Part shown: in pieces, positions 8,607 through 16,879 of the stretch
How positions within the stretch are numbered: position 1 is the stretch's first letter
Layout: the number at the start of each line of letters is the position of its first letter
NCBI GenBank assembly: GCA_965224755.1
Contig: OZ245061.1
Coordinates: 1 to 64,000, forward strand
Direction: 5' to 3'
DNA from: Hellea sp965224755
GTDB lineage: Bacteria > Pseudomonadota > Alphaproteobacteria > Caulobacterales > Maricaulaceae
DNA length: 64,000 bases
The notes under the pieces: model-generated
Databases searched by the model: none
Seen by the model: only the letters and a program-made list of their open reading frames with translations
What the model was told of the DNA's origin: nothing
Position numbers and translations under genes: made by a program

Positions 8607-9784
8607 GCGAAATACCGTTTTAGGACTTCGCTATAAATCGCGGTCAGCGTTTTGATATCGGCGACATCGACCCGCTCATTGACCTGGTGCATGGTCGCGC
8701 CGACGAGGCCGAATTCGGCCACAGGGGCATAGTTGGTAATGAAGCGCGCATCGGACGTCCCGCCCGAAGTGGAAAGTTCCGGGCGGCATCCTAGAACACT
8801 CTCAACGGCATCCTGCAGGATATCCGTCAGCTTACCGGGGGGCGTCAGAAAGCTCTCGCCCGAAACACGGATATCAATCTCGATGTCCCCGTCAAATCCT
8901 TGGCGGGCTTCCTCCAGCACGCTCTGCACCCACTCGGTCAGACTCGCGCCTGAATGGGCCGTATTAAAGCGGATATTAAACCGCGCCCTGGCGGTTTCGG
9001 GGATGACGTTCTCGGTCGGATTGCCGACATCAACCGTGGTGATTTCGAGATTAGACGGCTGGAAAAATTCGCTGCCGTCATCGAGAAATCGCGATTGCAG
9101 GGTTCCTAATATGCCGAGTAAAATCGGCACGGGATTAACCGCGCGGTGCGGGTAAGCGACATGGCCTTGCTGGCCGCGCACTGTAATATCAGCATTAAAC
9201 GAGCCGCGCCGTCCGTTTTTAATCATCTCGCCCATCGCGTTTGGATTGGTCGGCTCCCCGACGAGGCAATGGTCAATGACTTCGCCCGCTTGCGTAATCG
9301 CTTCGAGCAGTTTGCGCGTGCCGTTAATCGCCGGGCCTTCCTCGTCGCCTGTAATCAGGAAACTGATCGAGCCTTTGGGCGTCCAACCGCTGGTCAATAA
9401 TTCCGACAACGCCCCGACAAAAGCTGCAATCGCGCCTTTCATATCCGCTGCGCCGCGCCCCCAAAGCTGACCGTTTTCGACCTGCCCCGAAAAAGGGCCT
9501 TGCGTCCATTTAGATGTATCGCCTGCGGGAACAACATCAAGATGGCCGGCAAAACAGAAATTCGGCGCGCCGGTTCCGAGCCGCGCATAGAGATTATCTA
9601 CCCTTGCACCACTTCCCTCTTGGCCTTCGCCAAAGGGGTAGCGCGAGCCCGAAAATCCCATGCCCTCAAGCGTTTTTTCAAGCATATCCAGCGTTCCCGC
9701 ATCGGCGGGCGTCACGGAAGGGCGCTTAATCAAGGCGCTGGCAAAGTCTACGGCATCGATATGAGATGTCTTTTTCATCGTCAT
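8603..9784 (-). CDS. dapE: Succinyl-diaminopimelate desuccinylase
   Basis: DapE hydrolyses N-succinyl-LL-diaminopimelate, giving the precursor of lysine and of the peptidoglycan cross-link residue. The 393-residue M20 metallopeptidase fold shows the first metal-ligand motif FAGHLDVVPAG, the second GRGAADMKGAIAA with the bridging Asp, the catalytic Glu pair in ITGDEEGPA, and the dimerisation-domain stretch GRRGSFNADITVRGQQGHVAYP. Two in-frame ATGs (9784 and 9778) are possible starts. The succinylase route in this genome would use ArgD (15658-16869) as the dual-function aminotransferase if no separate DapC exists (inference). Confidence 0.96.
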   Translation of the reverse strand: MTMKKTSHIDAVDFASALIKRPSVTPADAGTLDMLEKTLEGMGFSGSRYPFGEGQEGSGARVDNLYARLGTGAPNFCFAGHLDVVPAGDTSKWTQGPFSGQVENGQLWGRGAADMKGAIAAFVGALSELLTSGWTPKGSISFLITGDEEGPAINGTRKLLEAITQAGEVIDHCLVGEPTNPNAMGEMIKNGRRGSFNADITVRGQQGHVAYPHRAVNPVPILLGILGTLQSRFLDDGSEFFQPSNLEITTVDVGNPTENVIPETARARFNIRFNTAHSGASLTEWVQSVLEEARQGFDGDIEIDIRVSGESFLTPPGKLTDILQDAVESVLGCRPELSTSGGTSDARFITNYAPVAEFGLVGATMHQVNERVDVADIKTLTAIYSEVLKRYFA

Positions 9785-9900
9785 GGGTTAAAGCGGGGAA
9801 AGCGAGGCTTTGCAAGCGAGAGAATAACACAAAGACAAAGTCATCCGTATGGAACAGGCTCGCTCGCGCCCTATGATACGCCCTGCAAGCGGCACCCTCG

Positions 9901-9949
9901 CTCTCCGCCTTCCCTGTTCCCCGACTTAAAGCCGTGAACAGGGGGAGAG
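9901..9949. other. Long interrupted hairpin between dapE and msrA
   Basis: The inner arms CCCTGTTC and GAACAGGG (9912-9919 and 9936-9943) pair perfectly, and outer CTCTCC (9901-9906) pairs with GGAGAG (9944-9949) across a 5-base bulge. It lies in the 223-base gap between msrA and dapE, both on the minus strand, and has no U-run on either side. It could attenuate or process the transcript; I see no gene in the gap. Confidence 0.4.
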
Positions 9950-10007
9950 TATATGCGGGCAATGGCGCAGCGGCCCGGATATTCACGCGCAAGGACGGAA
10001 CGCCTTA

Positions 10008-10589
10008 TTAGGCGGGGGTTTTCGCAGGTTCCGGCAAATGACACACAATCCCTGTCGGGCCTATGCCGCAATAGCCTTGTGGGTTTTTGGCGAGATATTG
10101 CTGGTGATAATCTTCAGCCGGATGATAGGTCGGCGCTTCGCGTAATTCAGTCGTGACGGGGCGGCCATAGGCGGCTTCGTAACGCGCGACTGCCGCTACG
10201 GCCTGCTCAGCCTGTGCGTCAGAATAGGCATAAACCGCGCTGCGATATTGCGGGCCATTATCATTGCCTTGGCGGTCACCTTGGGTCGGATCGTGGTTTT
10301 CAAAAAACACTTTCAGGATTTCGTCAAAAGACATGACCTTGGGATCAAAGACCACATGCACGATTTCGGCATGGCCCGTTGCGCCGCCGCAAATATTCTC
10401 GTAATTCGGCGAAGGGTGCTGACCTCCGGCATAGCCGACAGAGGTCACATAGACGCCGTCTAGTTTCCAAAAAATGCGTTCCGCGCCCCAAAAACACCCC
10501 ATGCCAAGCAAAACTTGCTGACTGCCTTCGGGATAACTTTCAAACATATTTCGGCCATTGACGAAATGGGCGGGGTTTTTAGCAAGCAT
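10008..10589 (-). CDS. msrA: Peptide methionine sulfoxide reductase MsrA
   Basis: MsrA repairs methionine-S-sulfoxide in proteins. The 193-residue protein has the active-site motif GCFWGAERIFW with nucleophile Cys32, followed by the family stretches VGYAGG, GATGHAEIVHVVFDP and FFENHDPTQGDRQGNDNGPQYRSAVY. The C-terminal part lacks an obvious pair of resolving cysteines apart from C in YCGIG and VCH. The ATG has a strong AAGGAGG ribosome-binding site five to six bases upstream. The next gene upstream ends only ten bases away. Confidence 0.96.
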   Translation of the reverse strand: MLAKNPAHFVNGRNMFESYPEGSQQVLLGMGCFWGAERIFWKLDGVYVTSVGYAGGQHPSPNYENICGGATGHAEIVHVVFDPKVMSFDEILKVFFENHDPTQGDRQGNDNGPQYRSAVYAYSDAQAEQAVAAVARYEAAYGRPVTTELREAPTYHPAEDYHQQYLAKNPQGYCGIGPTGIVCHLPEPAKTPA

Positions 10590-10599
10590 ATGCGCCTCC

Positions 10600-11343
10600 T
10601 TAGGGGCTTATGATATCAACGCGGCTACGGCCAACAATCGGCGCGAGCCGGCCCGCCAACACATCCGCAATATCGCGGGCCTTTGCGTCCGTGTCGATAT
10701 GGTCTTGGCGTATTTCGATTGCAAGATGGCGCAGCCCGCGCGGCACGACATTAAAATCAATCGTGTGGTTAAGGTCATGCGCCGAATAAGGCTCGTTCAT
10801 ACCAATCATGAAAGCGCGGCCAAGCTGCATGAACATTTGGCGTAATTGCGCAGCGCTATCCTCATCATGTTTGACCAAAAGGCCGATATCAAGCAGGCGG
10901 TAATCGCCCATATTCGGCTTGGCTGTGAAGCTGTGAATAGAGATGACAAGCGGGTCGGCAAGCTTGTCCAGAGATTGCCCTATAGCTTTGTGATAAGGCG
11001 TATAAAACTGGTCTATCCGGCTTTGCCGGGTGGCAAGAGGCAGGTTTTGATTTCCGGGAACAGGCGTGCCGTCGCTCTGGCTTGGTATCAGCGTGTCCAT
11101 AGAAACATCGCGGTTTAGGTCAATCACAAGCCGCGAGACGCCTGCCAATAATCCGCCGCAGGAAAAGTGATCGCATAAATACCGAATTACGGCTTCGGTG
11201 CCAATATCCCACGCAATATGGCGGCTTAGATCATCGCCGGAGAGGCCCAGATTGCCAAGCTCTTTGGGGATATGCTTGGAAGCATGGTCGCCAAAGATAA
11301 AAAGCGGGGTATTTTTGGCCGCGGGAATCGTATGGTAGCTCAT
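10600..11343 (-). CDS. N-formylglutamate amidohydrolase family protein
   Basis: The 247-residue protein resembles the FGase family, which in histidine degradation releases formate from N-formylglutamate. Visible family stretches are FIFGDHASKHIPKELGNLGL near residues 15-35 with likely metal-binding Asp and His, HIAWDIGTEAVIRYL, GGLLAGVSRLVIDLNRD, and ISIHSFTAKPN. No hut genes are nearby, so the substrate may differ. It sits 10 bases upstream of msrA and probably shares its transcript, and is divergent from the desaturase gene at 11430. Confidence 0.85.
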   Translation of the reverse strand: MSYHTIPAAKNTPLFIFGDHASKHIPKELGNLGLSGDDLSRHIAWDIGTEAVIRYLCDHFSCGGLLAGVSRLVIDLNRDVSMDTLIPSQSDGTPVPGNQNLPLATRQSRIDQFYTPYHKAIGQSLDKLADPLVISIHSFTAKPNMGDYRLLDIGLLVKHDEDSAAQLRQMFMQLGRAFMIGMNEPYSAHDLNHTIDFNVVPRGLRHLAIEIRQDHIDTDAKARDIADVLAGRLAPIVGRSRVDIISP

Positions 11344-11429
11344 AAGGGCTTGTTATGCTGAGTTGACTTCATTGTCCATTAACCCTGTCTTTTAAACGCA
11401 TATTAAATGTAAAAATATAGAGCGTAGGG

Positions 11430-12299
11430 ATGGATGTCAGCCCGATAACATTAAACCTGTTTGAAACTTTGAGCTCGAATTTTCTAACACAGATAGTCGC
11501 CGAAAATATCGGGTATCCATTGCTCGCTATTATCTTGCTCTATATCGTCGCCAAAGGGTTTAAAACGGCGTTCACGATTGATAGTGACCGGTTTGAGAGT
11601 GGTTTAAAAAATAGTCTATTATTTCTTATAAACGGGTTCACCAATACGTTGCTTCTGTATAAATTCACGGAGTGGATACAACACGGCATTAGCGCCGCCC
11701 TGCCCGAGTTAACGATAGGTTTTTGGGCCAATATACCCCTGCCGATTGTCTTTCTTTGCGCCTTTGTCGCCACCGACTTTACAGGCTTCTTCTCGCACCG
11801 CGTGCTGCATATGCGGCTTTTCTGGGGGACACATGTCATTCACCATTCCGATCGCCATATGAACTGGACAACAACATTTCGCATACATCTGCTAGAAGGT
11901 ATTATCATGATGGTCTGCGTGGCCCTGACATTGGGCCTGCTCGGCTTTCCGCCGGCTATTGCCGGCGCTGTCGGGGCGGTCATGAGCGCGCATAATAAAT
12001 ATGTCCACTGCCAGCTTGGCTGGACGCACGGCCCGCTGCGCAAATGGATAGTCTCGCCCAATAATCACCGCTGGCATCATGCCGATACGCCCAATGCCTA
12101 TAATAAGAATTTCGGGCAATTTTTCTGTATCTGGGACAGGATGTTTGGCAGCTATTACGACCCCGGTATTTGTGATGCCTCCATCGGCCTCGAAGACGGG
12201 CCCGAAAGCCTTGGCGATATGCTAATCTATCCGTTTCGCTATTGGCTCCGGGAATATGGCCCCAAGGCTAAGCCTAAAATCACAACCCCGTTAGCTTAG
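11430..12299 (+). CDS. Sterol desaturase / fatty acid hydroxylase family membrane enzyme
   Basis: The 289-residue protein belongs to the di-iron FA_hydroxylase superfamily. The histidine boxes are HRVLH (within FSHRVLHMRLFWG), HVIHHSDRHMNW, HNKYVHCQLGW and NNHRWHHADTPNAYNKNFG, which together supply the iron ligands. Membrane segments lie near residues 25-45, 65-85, 98-118 and 150-180. Bacterial members act on hopanoids, ornithine lipids, carotenoids or sterol-like compounds; the substrate here is unknown. It is divergent from the amidohydrolase and convergent with the following ligase gene. Confidence 0.88.
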   Translation: MDVSPITLNLFETLSSNFLTQIVAENIGYPLLAIILLYIVAKGFKTAFTIDSDRFESGLKNSLLFLINGFTNTLLLYKFTEWIQHGISAALPELTIGFWANIPLPIVFLCAFVATDFTGFFSHRVLHMRLFWGTHVIHHSDRHMNWTTTFRIHLLEGIIMMVCVALTLGLLGFPPAIAGAVGAVMSAHNKYVHCQLGWTHGPLRKWIVSPNNHRWHHADTPNAYNKNFGQFFCIWDRMFGSYYDPGICDASIGLEDGPESLGDMLIYPFRYWLREYGPKAKPKITTPLA

Positions 12300-12308
12300 T
12301 CGCTATAC

Positions 12309-13436
12309 TCACAAGCCTTCCACGGTCTCGGCGACCAATTGATCAACAACGCACTTTAGAGCGTCGCGCTTTTTCGCGCCCTTGCGGACCTCTGCCTGAT
12401 ATGTCTCCACTTGGCGGCACGCGCTGGAGCCGCCCCCTACAATATTGCGGGCGTGCCTGACTTCTGCAAGACAGCCCAGCGCGTCGGCATCCTCCTCAAT
12501 CCAGTCAATCAACTCATCCAGTAAATCTGCGAAAGGGGCCGCCTTGCCTGTGCCAAAATCAATCAGTTTTCCGGCCACGCCGCCGCGCTGCGCCATCCAG
12601 CGGTTTTCCTCAATCAAAAAAGCGGGATAGACGCGCCATTTCATATTGCTGTTTTTCAACCGCAATATCCGCCGCGTCAAAGATTGATAAATCGCTGCAA
12701 TGCTCATGGCATCGTCCAGCCGGGTGCAAATATCGCAGATTCGCATTTCCAGTGTCGGAAATTTATGGCTGGGCCGGATATCCCACCAAATTTTTGAACT
12801 ATCTTCAATAGCGCCGGCATTTATGATCGTGTTGATCAGCCGCTCATATTCGCTGTAACTGTCAATTTCCTCCGGAATACCCGTGCGCGGCATACCGTCA
12901 AAAACCGAGAGGCGATAAGATTTCATGCCCATTAAGCGCCCTTCCCAAAACGGCGAACTGGTCGAAAGCGCGAGCATATGGGGCAGGAAATAACGAATCT
13001 GGTTTTGCACATCAATGCAGTGTTCAGGGTTTTCAAGGCCGATATGAACATGCATGCCGCAAATCATCATACGCTGAATAGCGCCCTGCAAATCGCTATT
13101 GAGCCGCTCATAGCGCTCGCCCTCGGTGGGCTGCTGGGCTTTCCACGGCGTGAAAGGATGGGTCGAGGCCGCCATTAGGGCCATATCGTGATCTTTGGCA
13201 ATTTCGGCAATGATACCGCGCAAATCCGCAATTTCGGCGCGGGCTTGGGCCGTAGTTTCGCAAATACCCGTCGCGATCTCGACCTGACAGCGCAGAAATT
13301 CAGGCGTAACACGCGGCCCGATTCGGTCTTTACACATTTTCATAAACCCTTTGGGCGGGTTTCTGCGCGCCGCGCGGGTTTCCGGGTCAACAAGGAGATA
13401 TTCCTCCTCCACCCCGATTGTTAAAGCCTCATCCAT
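12309..13436 (-). CDS. Carboxylate-amine ligase, YbdK/GCS2 family
   Basis: The 375-residue protein belongs to the glutamate-cysteine ligase type 2 family (YbdK-like). It opens with IGVEEEYLLVDPETR, the ATP/metal-binding strand of the family, and contains CGMHVHIGLENPE, WWDIRPSHKFPTLEMRICD and a C-terminal VGGGSSACRQVETY. YbdK has weak gamma-glutamyl ligase activity in vitro; the true product is unknown. No glutathione synthetase gene is adjacent. It ends nine bases from the convergent desaturase gene. Confidence 0.9.
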   Translation of the reverse strand: MDEALTIGVEEEYLLVDPETRAARRNPPKGFMKMCKDRIGPRVTPEFLRCQVEIATGICETTAQARAEIADLRGIIAEIAKDHDMALMAASTHPFTPWKAQQPTEGERYERLNSDLQGAIQRMMICGMHVHIGLENPEHCIDVQNQIRYFLPHMLALSTSSPFWEGRLMGMKSYRLSVFDGMPRTGIPEEIDSYSEYERLINTIINAGAIEDSSKIWWDIRPSHKFPTLEMRICDICTRLDDAMSIAAIYQSLTRRILRLKNSNMKWRVYPAFLIEENRWMAQRGGVAGKLIDFGTGKAAPFADLLDELIDWIEEDADALGCLAEVRHARNIVGGGSSACRQVETYQAEVRKGAKKRDALKCVVDQLVAETVEGL

Positions 13437-13498
13437 AATGCCTCCCGAAGGCAGAGTTTATCAACTGAAATAACATCTGTCGAATCCTCGCTTAGGGC

Positions 13499-13527
13499 TT
13501 GAGAACGCGATAGCTTCAGGATATATG
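13499..13527 (+). promoter_or_regulatory. Sigma70-like promoter upstream of structured RNA and tRNA-Ser
   Basis: A TTGAGA -35 (13499-13504) and a TATATG -10 (13522-13527) are separated by exactly 17 bases. The predicted transcript start, near 13534, lies just before the first hairpin of the structured region at 13541. There is no other gene to serve on this strand before the tRNA. Confidence 0.55.
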
Positions 13528-13540
13528 CGCCGCTTCCATA

Positions 13541-13658
13541 GACACTTCAGAAGAGAAGTGTCCGAATGGTTTCAGGCGCACTGCCCGCGCGGCACAGCCG
13601 CGCAAACACTAAAAGGTAAGCGTGCGCTTATCTCAAACCCCTCGGGTCTTCCGGGGTT
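13541..13658 (+). ncRNA. Structured RNA candidate with tRNA-Ser-like fragment
   Basis: This non-coding stretch holds four hairpins in a row: GACACTTC/GAAGTGTC (13541-13562, 6-base loop, perfect 8 bp), GCGCGGC/GCCGCGC (13587-13603, 3-base loop, perfect 7 bp), TAAGC/GCTTA (13617-13630), and AACCCC/GGGGTT (13636-13658). Bases 13558-13581 match the D-arm half of the neighbouring tRNA-Ser (13676-13699) at 21 of 24 positions, but there is no T-loop or matching acceptor strand, so it is not an intact tRNA. A promoter-like sequence lies just upstream. It is either a tRNA leader with a tRNA relic or an independent small RNA; I do not recognise an RNA family. Confidence 0.45.
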
Positions 13659-13669
13659 AAAGACACCGA

Positions 13670-13759
13670 GGTGAGGTGGCCGAGTGGTTTAAGGCGCACG
13701 CTTGGAAAGCGTGTTTAGGTTTATCCCTAACGTGGGTTCGAATCCCATCCTCACCTCCA
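13670..13759 (+). tRNA. tRNA-Ser (anticodon GGA)
   Basis: The acceptor strand GGTGAGG (13670-13676) pairs with CCTCACC near the 3' end. TG and the D-arm GCCGAGTGGTTTAAGGC follow. The anticodon arm CACGC-TTGGAAA-GCGTG gives anticodon GGA, which reads UCC and UCU. A long class II variable arm (TTAGG...CCTAA) and the T-loop TTCGAAT follow, and CCA (13757-13759) is encoded. The long variable arm and the anticodon both support serine. The base before CCA is T rather than the G usual in tRNA-Ser by this alignment, which is worth noting. Confidence 0.95.
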
Positions 13760-13972
13760 GTCTTTTATGTGTTTCGTAAATAGAAAACCTTGTCATAAAG
13801 AGAATGTCTGGCGGCAGCGCTTATGAGACAAACAAGCGGCCTTAACATACCCATGCGCCGCAGTAGCCAGAAAACCATAAAGTCCTGAAGGTTGGCTATA
13901 AAAGACGGCCCTCTAAAGCGAATAATATCGCAATGAGGAGAGGTCGTTTAGACTCAAAATAAAACGTAAGAA
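13760..13972. other. Gene-free stretch after tRNA-Ser
   Basis: About 210 bases between the tRNA and the gcrA terminator. I see no supported reading frame or further RNA gene here, and no clear promoter. The only structure is the hairpin at its right edge. Confidence 0.5.
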
Positions 13973-13990
13973 GTGCTCTCGAAAGAGCAC
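13973..13990 (-). terminator. Intrinsic terminator of gcrA
   Basis: GTGCTCT-CGAA-AGAGCAC is a perfect 7-bp hairpin with a tetraloop, 15 bases past the gcrA stop. Read on the minus strand it is followed by TTCTTACGTTTTATTTT, a T-rich tail. This is a good rho-independent terminator for gcrA. Confidence 0.7.
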
Positions 13991-14005
13991 GTCTTCAATG
14001 GTTTG

Positions 14006-14518
14006 TTATTTCAACCGCCGCCGCGTCGGATTTGGCCCTAGCGCCCGCATGCCGCCGCCGCGTCTCCGGCTCGGCTGATAGGCCGCCCTTGAATGGGCCG
14101 TGCAATAAGGCTCGTCCTTATCCGGTGTTTTTCGTCCGCAGAAGCGAAACTCGGATGTGCTGGGATCGCCAATGGGCCATTTACACATATGGTCTGTTAT
14201 TGTCAGGATGGTGGCAAATTCGCCGTTCGCCATCGGCAGAGCTTCGATAGGCGGAAGCGGCGGAGGCGCCGCCGCTGCAACGCGCGGGATACGCGGGGCT
14301 GACGGCGCTCTTGGCGTCCGAGCGCGGGCCGCAGCGCGGCGCTTGGTGGCTTTGGACGGATTAGACGGTTTGGCCCGGCCCGACAGGCCGAGGCGGTGTA
14401 CCTTGCCGATTACGGCATTACGGGTCACGCCGCCAAGCTTGGTCGCGATCTGGCTGGCGGAAAGCCCCTCCGCCCATAATTTTGATAATGTTTCAACCCG
14501 ATCTTCGGTCCAAGCCAT
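14006..14518 (-). CDS. gcrA: Cell-cycle transcriptional regulator GcrA
   Basis: GcrA is an alphaproteobacterial sigma70 cofactor that activates cell-cycle genes at CcrM-methylated GANTC promoters. The 170-residue protein begins MAWTEDRVETLSKLWAEGLS, then SQIATKLGGVTRNAVIGKVHRLGL, the DNA-binding helices. A basic Pro/Ala-rich linker and the C-terminal sigma-interacting domain follow (DHMCKWPIGDPSTSEFRFCG, then YCTAHSRAAYQP). A longer reading frame starts 15 codons upstream, but the family starts at MAWT and AGGGGATT lies at the right distance before 14518. A GANTC site (GAATC, 14523-14527) sits in the untranslated leader. The gene ends at a clear hairpin terminator. Confidence 0.96.
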   Translation of the reverse strand: MAWTEDRVETLSKLWAEGLSASQIATKLGGVTRNAVIGKVHRLGLSGRAKPSNPSKATKRRAAARARTPRAPSAPRIPRVAAAAPPPLPPIEALPMANGEFATILTITDHMCKWPIGDPSTSEFRFCGRKTPDKDEPYCTAHSRAAYQPSRRRGGGMRALGPNPTRRRLK

Positions 14519-14825
14519 GTTAGAATCCCCTTTATTAGAAATCAAAAGCGGGCGAAAGCCCACGAAATTTAGTCACCCATTTTTAGTGCGGCGTATATTA
14601 CAGCCAGAAGGCTGACACACTACATATTGTGTTCGGCTTTGAGGCCCCCTCGCATCCCGACACTAGATAATGTAGAGAAAGCACAGAAAACCACAAGATA
14701 AAGTTTTCAACCTATCCACAGAAATCAACATATTGTGGGGAATAATTTACCTAAAATCGCGGCAAAGGCGGGCTTGGCTTGCGCAAAGCCCCATGTTACG
14801 CCGCTCTTAGGAAAGAGAGCCTCTT
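14519..14825. promoter_or_regulatory. Divergent regulatory region of gcrA and the ABC permease gene
   Basis: This 307-base gap separates gcrA (minus) from the permease gene (plus) and holds no gene. It contains a short hairpin (CAGCC-AGAA-GGCTG) near 14600 on the gcrA side, an AT-rich middle, a DnaA-box-like site (14712-14720), and an AGGAAAGAG ribosome-binding stretch just before 14826. Confidence 0.5.
14712..14720 (+). promoter_or_regulatory. DnaA-box-like site upstream of gcrA
   Basis: CTATCCACA differs from the DnaA box TTATCCACA at one base. It lies about 190 bases upstream of the gcrA start. DnaA activates gcrA transcription in Caulobacter, so a box here fits known control; binding in this organism is inferred. 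A second TGTGG-containing stretch (about 14734-14742) is a poorer match. Confidence 0.45.
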
Positions 14826-15644
14826 ATGAGCGACATGCAGAGCTTACAGATGGACGAGCCCCCGGCGACGCGTAATTTCGGCGCGGTGAACTGGATGGGG
14901 CTGCGCACGCTCTATATGAAAGAAGTCAAGCGCTTCATGAAAATCTTCCCGCAGACTTTGCTGGCGCCGATTATTTCCAACCTGCTTTATATGACAGTTT
15001 TTGTGCTCGCCTTTGCCGAACAGCGCGGCGGCGGGTCGGCGGAGTTTATTAAATTTCTCGCGCCGGGTCTGGTCATGCTGGGCATTCTCAATAATGCGGC
15101 AGCCAATAGCTCGTCCTCGATTATGACCGGCAAGATGATGGGGTCGATCAATGATGTCTTAATGCCGCCCATGTCGCATCTCGAACTGGCGCTGGGCTGG
15201 ATTGGAGGGGCCGCGACGCGGGGCGTTGTTGTCGCCCTTGCCACAGCCATCGCGCTGTCAATTTTCACGCCGCTAATCCCGGTGCGGCTCTGGGCGGTGC
15301 TTTATTTCGGGATATCCGCCGCGACATTAATGGCTATGGTCGGGGTGATTTCAGGTCTTTGGGCTGAGAAATTTGACCAGCTCGCCGTGGTCAACCAATT
15401 CATCATTCTGCCGATGAGCTTTCTCTCGGGCACATTTTATCACATCGATATCCTGCCGCCTCTGTTTCACAAAATCAGCCTTGCCAATCCGCTGTTTTAC
15501 CTCATTGACGGCTTTCGCTACGGTTTTCTGGGGGAGGCCGACGGCAATATCATGACCGGCGTTATCCTCATCGGCGCTCTCAATCTCATCCTCTTTGCCA
15601 TTGTCCTGAAAATTTTGAAATCAGGCTGGCGTCTTAAATCATAG
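14826..15644 (+). CDS. ABC-2 type transporter permease
   Basis: The 272-residue membrane protein has about six hydrophobic segments and the ABC-2 family look: an N-terminal amphipathic stretch (LRTLYMKEVKRFMKIFPQTL), the first membrane helix LLAPIISNLLYMTVFVLAF, the segment FLAPGLVMLGILNNAAANSS, and the late motif LPMSFLSGTFYHIDILPP followed by NPLFYLIDGFRYGF. It resembles YadH-type permeases. No ATPase gene is adjacent, so its nucleotide-binding partner must lie elsewhere. The substrate is unknown. argD starts 13 bases after its stop. Confidence 0.9.
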   Translation: MSDMQSLQMDEPPATRNFGAVNWMGLRTLYMKEVKRFMKIFPQTLLAPIISNLLYMTVFVLAFAEQRGGGSAEFIKFLAPGLVMLGILNNAAANSSSSIMTGKMMGSINDVLMPPMSHLELALGWIGGAATRGVVVALATAIALSIFTPLIPVRLWAVLYFGISAATLMAMVGVISGLWAEKFDQLAVVNQFIILPMSFLSGTFYHIDILPPLFHKISLANPLFYLIDGFRYGFLGEADGNIMTGVILIGALNLILFAIVLKILKSGWRLKS

Positions 15645-15657
15645 AAGGACTTGCATC

Positions 15658-16869
15658 ATGGCCCAAGGCGATCATCTTTATAATACATATAAACCGCCCG
15701 CGCAGGAATTTACCCGCGGCGAAGGTGTTTATCTCTACACCGAAGACGGCACGAAATATCTCGACTTCATCGCCGGGATTTCTGTCAATTGCCTCGGCCA
15801 TAGCAACCCCATCACCGTCAATGCGCTGAAGGATCATGCCGAAAAGCCTTGGCATGTTTCGGGCATGTTCCAACTGACAGGCGCGAAAACTCTCGCCAAA
15901 AAATATTGCGACGCCTTGCCTTGGGCCGACAAAGTCTTCTTCACTAATTCGGGCGCCGAGGCCCTGGAATGCGCCATGAAAACCGCGCGTAAATATCAAT
16001 ATGACCGCGGCCTGCCGGATAAATACGAGATCATCACCTTTACCGGCGCCTTTCACGGACGCACATTTGCGACGATTAATGCCGGCGGTAATCCGAACTA
16101 TCTCAAAGGCTTTGGCCCCGCCCTGCCCGGTTTCATTCATTTGGAATTTGGCGATCACGAGGCGCTGAAAGAGGCAATGGGCGAAAACACAGCCGCTGTT
16201 TTGATCGAGCCTGTGCAAGGCGAAGGCGGGCTGCGGCCCCTGCCGCTCGAAAAACTGCGCGAGCTTCGCCGCCTCTGCGACGAACATGGCGCGCTTCTCA
16301 TCTATGATGAAGTGCAATGCGGCGCTGGGCGGACGGGCAAGCTGTTTGCCCATCAATGGGCCGACACCGAGGACGGAAAAGGCGCAGAGCCTGACATCAT
16401 GGCCGTAGCCAAAGGCGTCGGCGGCGGGTTTCCCATGGGCGCTTGTATCGCGACAGAAGCCGCCGCCGCAGGCATGGTGCCCGGCACGCACGGCTCCACT
16501 TATGGCGGCAACCCGCTAGCCATGGCGGTCGGCAATGCGGTCTGGGACGAGATTTCAAAGCCGGAGTTTTTAGAAAATGTCACCCGCGTTTCCAATTTCC
16601 TCAAACAGCAATTTGAAGGGCTGAAAGACGAGTTCCCGGATGTGGTGGACGAGCTGCGCGGCAAAGGTCTGCTCTGCGGTATGCGGCTAAAGAAACCGGT
16701 TCTCGTTGTGCGCAAAATAGCCTTGGACAAAGGCCTGCTCGCGGGCAGCGCGGGTGATAATGTCCTGCGCTTAGCCCCGCCGCTGATCATCACAGAAGAC
16801 CATGTCCGCGAAGCCATCGGCATATTGCGCAAATGTTTCACAGAAGCGCGCGATCTTGATGACCTTTAG
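15658..16869 (+). CDS. argD: Acetylornithine / succinyldiaminopimelate aminotransferase
   Basis: ArgD makes N-acetylornithine from N-acetylglutamate semialdehyde and can also serve lysine synthesis. The 403-residue class III aminotransferase shows FTNSGAEALECAMKTARKY (cofactor phosphate site), FHGRTFATINAGGN, LIYDEVQCGAGRTGKLFA with the PLP-ring Asp, and IMAVAKGVGGGFPMGAC with the Schiff-base Lys. AAGGA lies just upstream of the start. argF follows after an opposite-strand hydrolase gene; argD-argF adjacency is common in alphaproteobacteria, so the hydrolase gene looks inserted. Confidence 0.95.
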   Translation: MAQGDHLYNTYKPPAQEFTRGEGVYLYTEDGTKYLDFIAGISVNCLGHSNPITVNALKDHAEKPWHVSGMFQLTGAKTLAKKYCDALPWADKVFFTNSGAEALECAMKTARKYQYDRGLPDKYEIITFTGAFHGRTFATINAGGNPNYLKGFGPALPGFIHLEFGDHEALKEAMGENTAAVLIEPVQGEGGLRPLPLEKLRELRRLCDEHGALLIYDEVQCGAGRTGKLFAHQWADTEDGKGAEPDIMAVAKGVGGGFPMGACIATEAAAAGMVPGTHGSTYGGNPLAMAVGNAVWDEISKPEFLENVTRVSNFLKQQFEGLKDEFPDVVDELRGKGLLCGMRLKKPVLVVRKIALDKGLLAGSAGDNVLRLAPPLIITEDHVREAIGILRKCFTEARDLDDL

Positions 16870-16879
16870 GCCGGTTTAG

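Noticed and set aside
13558..13660. A second complete tRNA-Ser gene
   Set aside because: The D-arm matches well, but no T-loop, matching acceptor strand or CCA end can be found.
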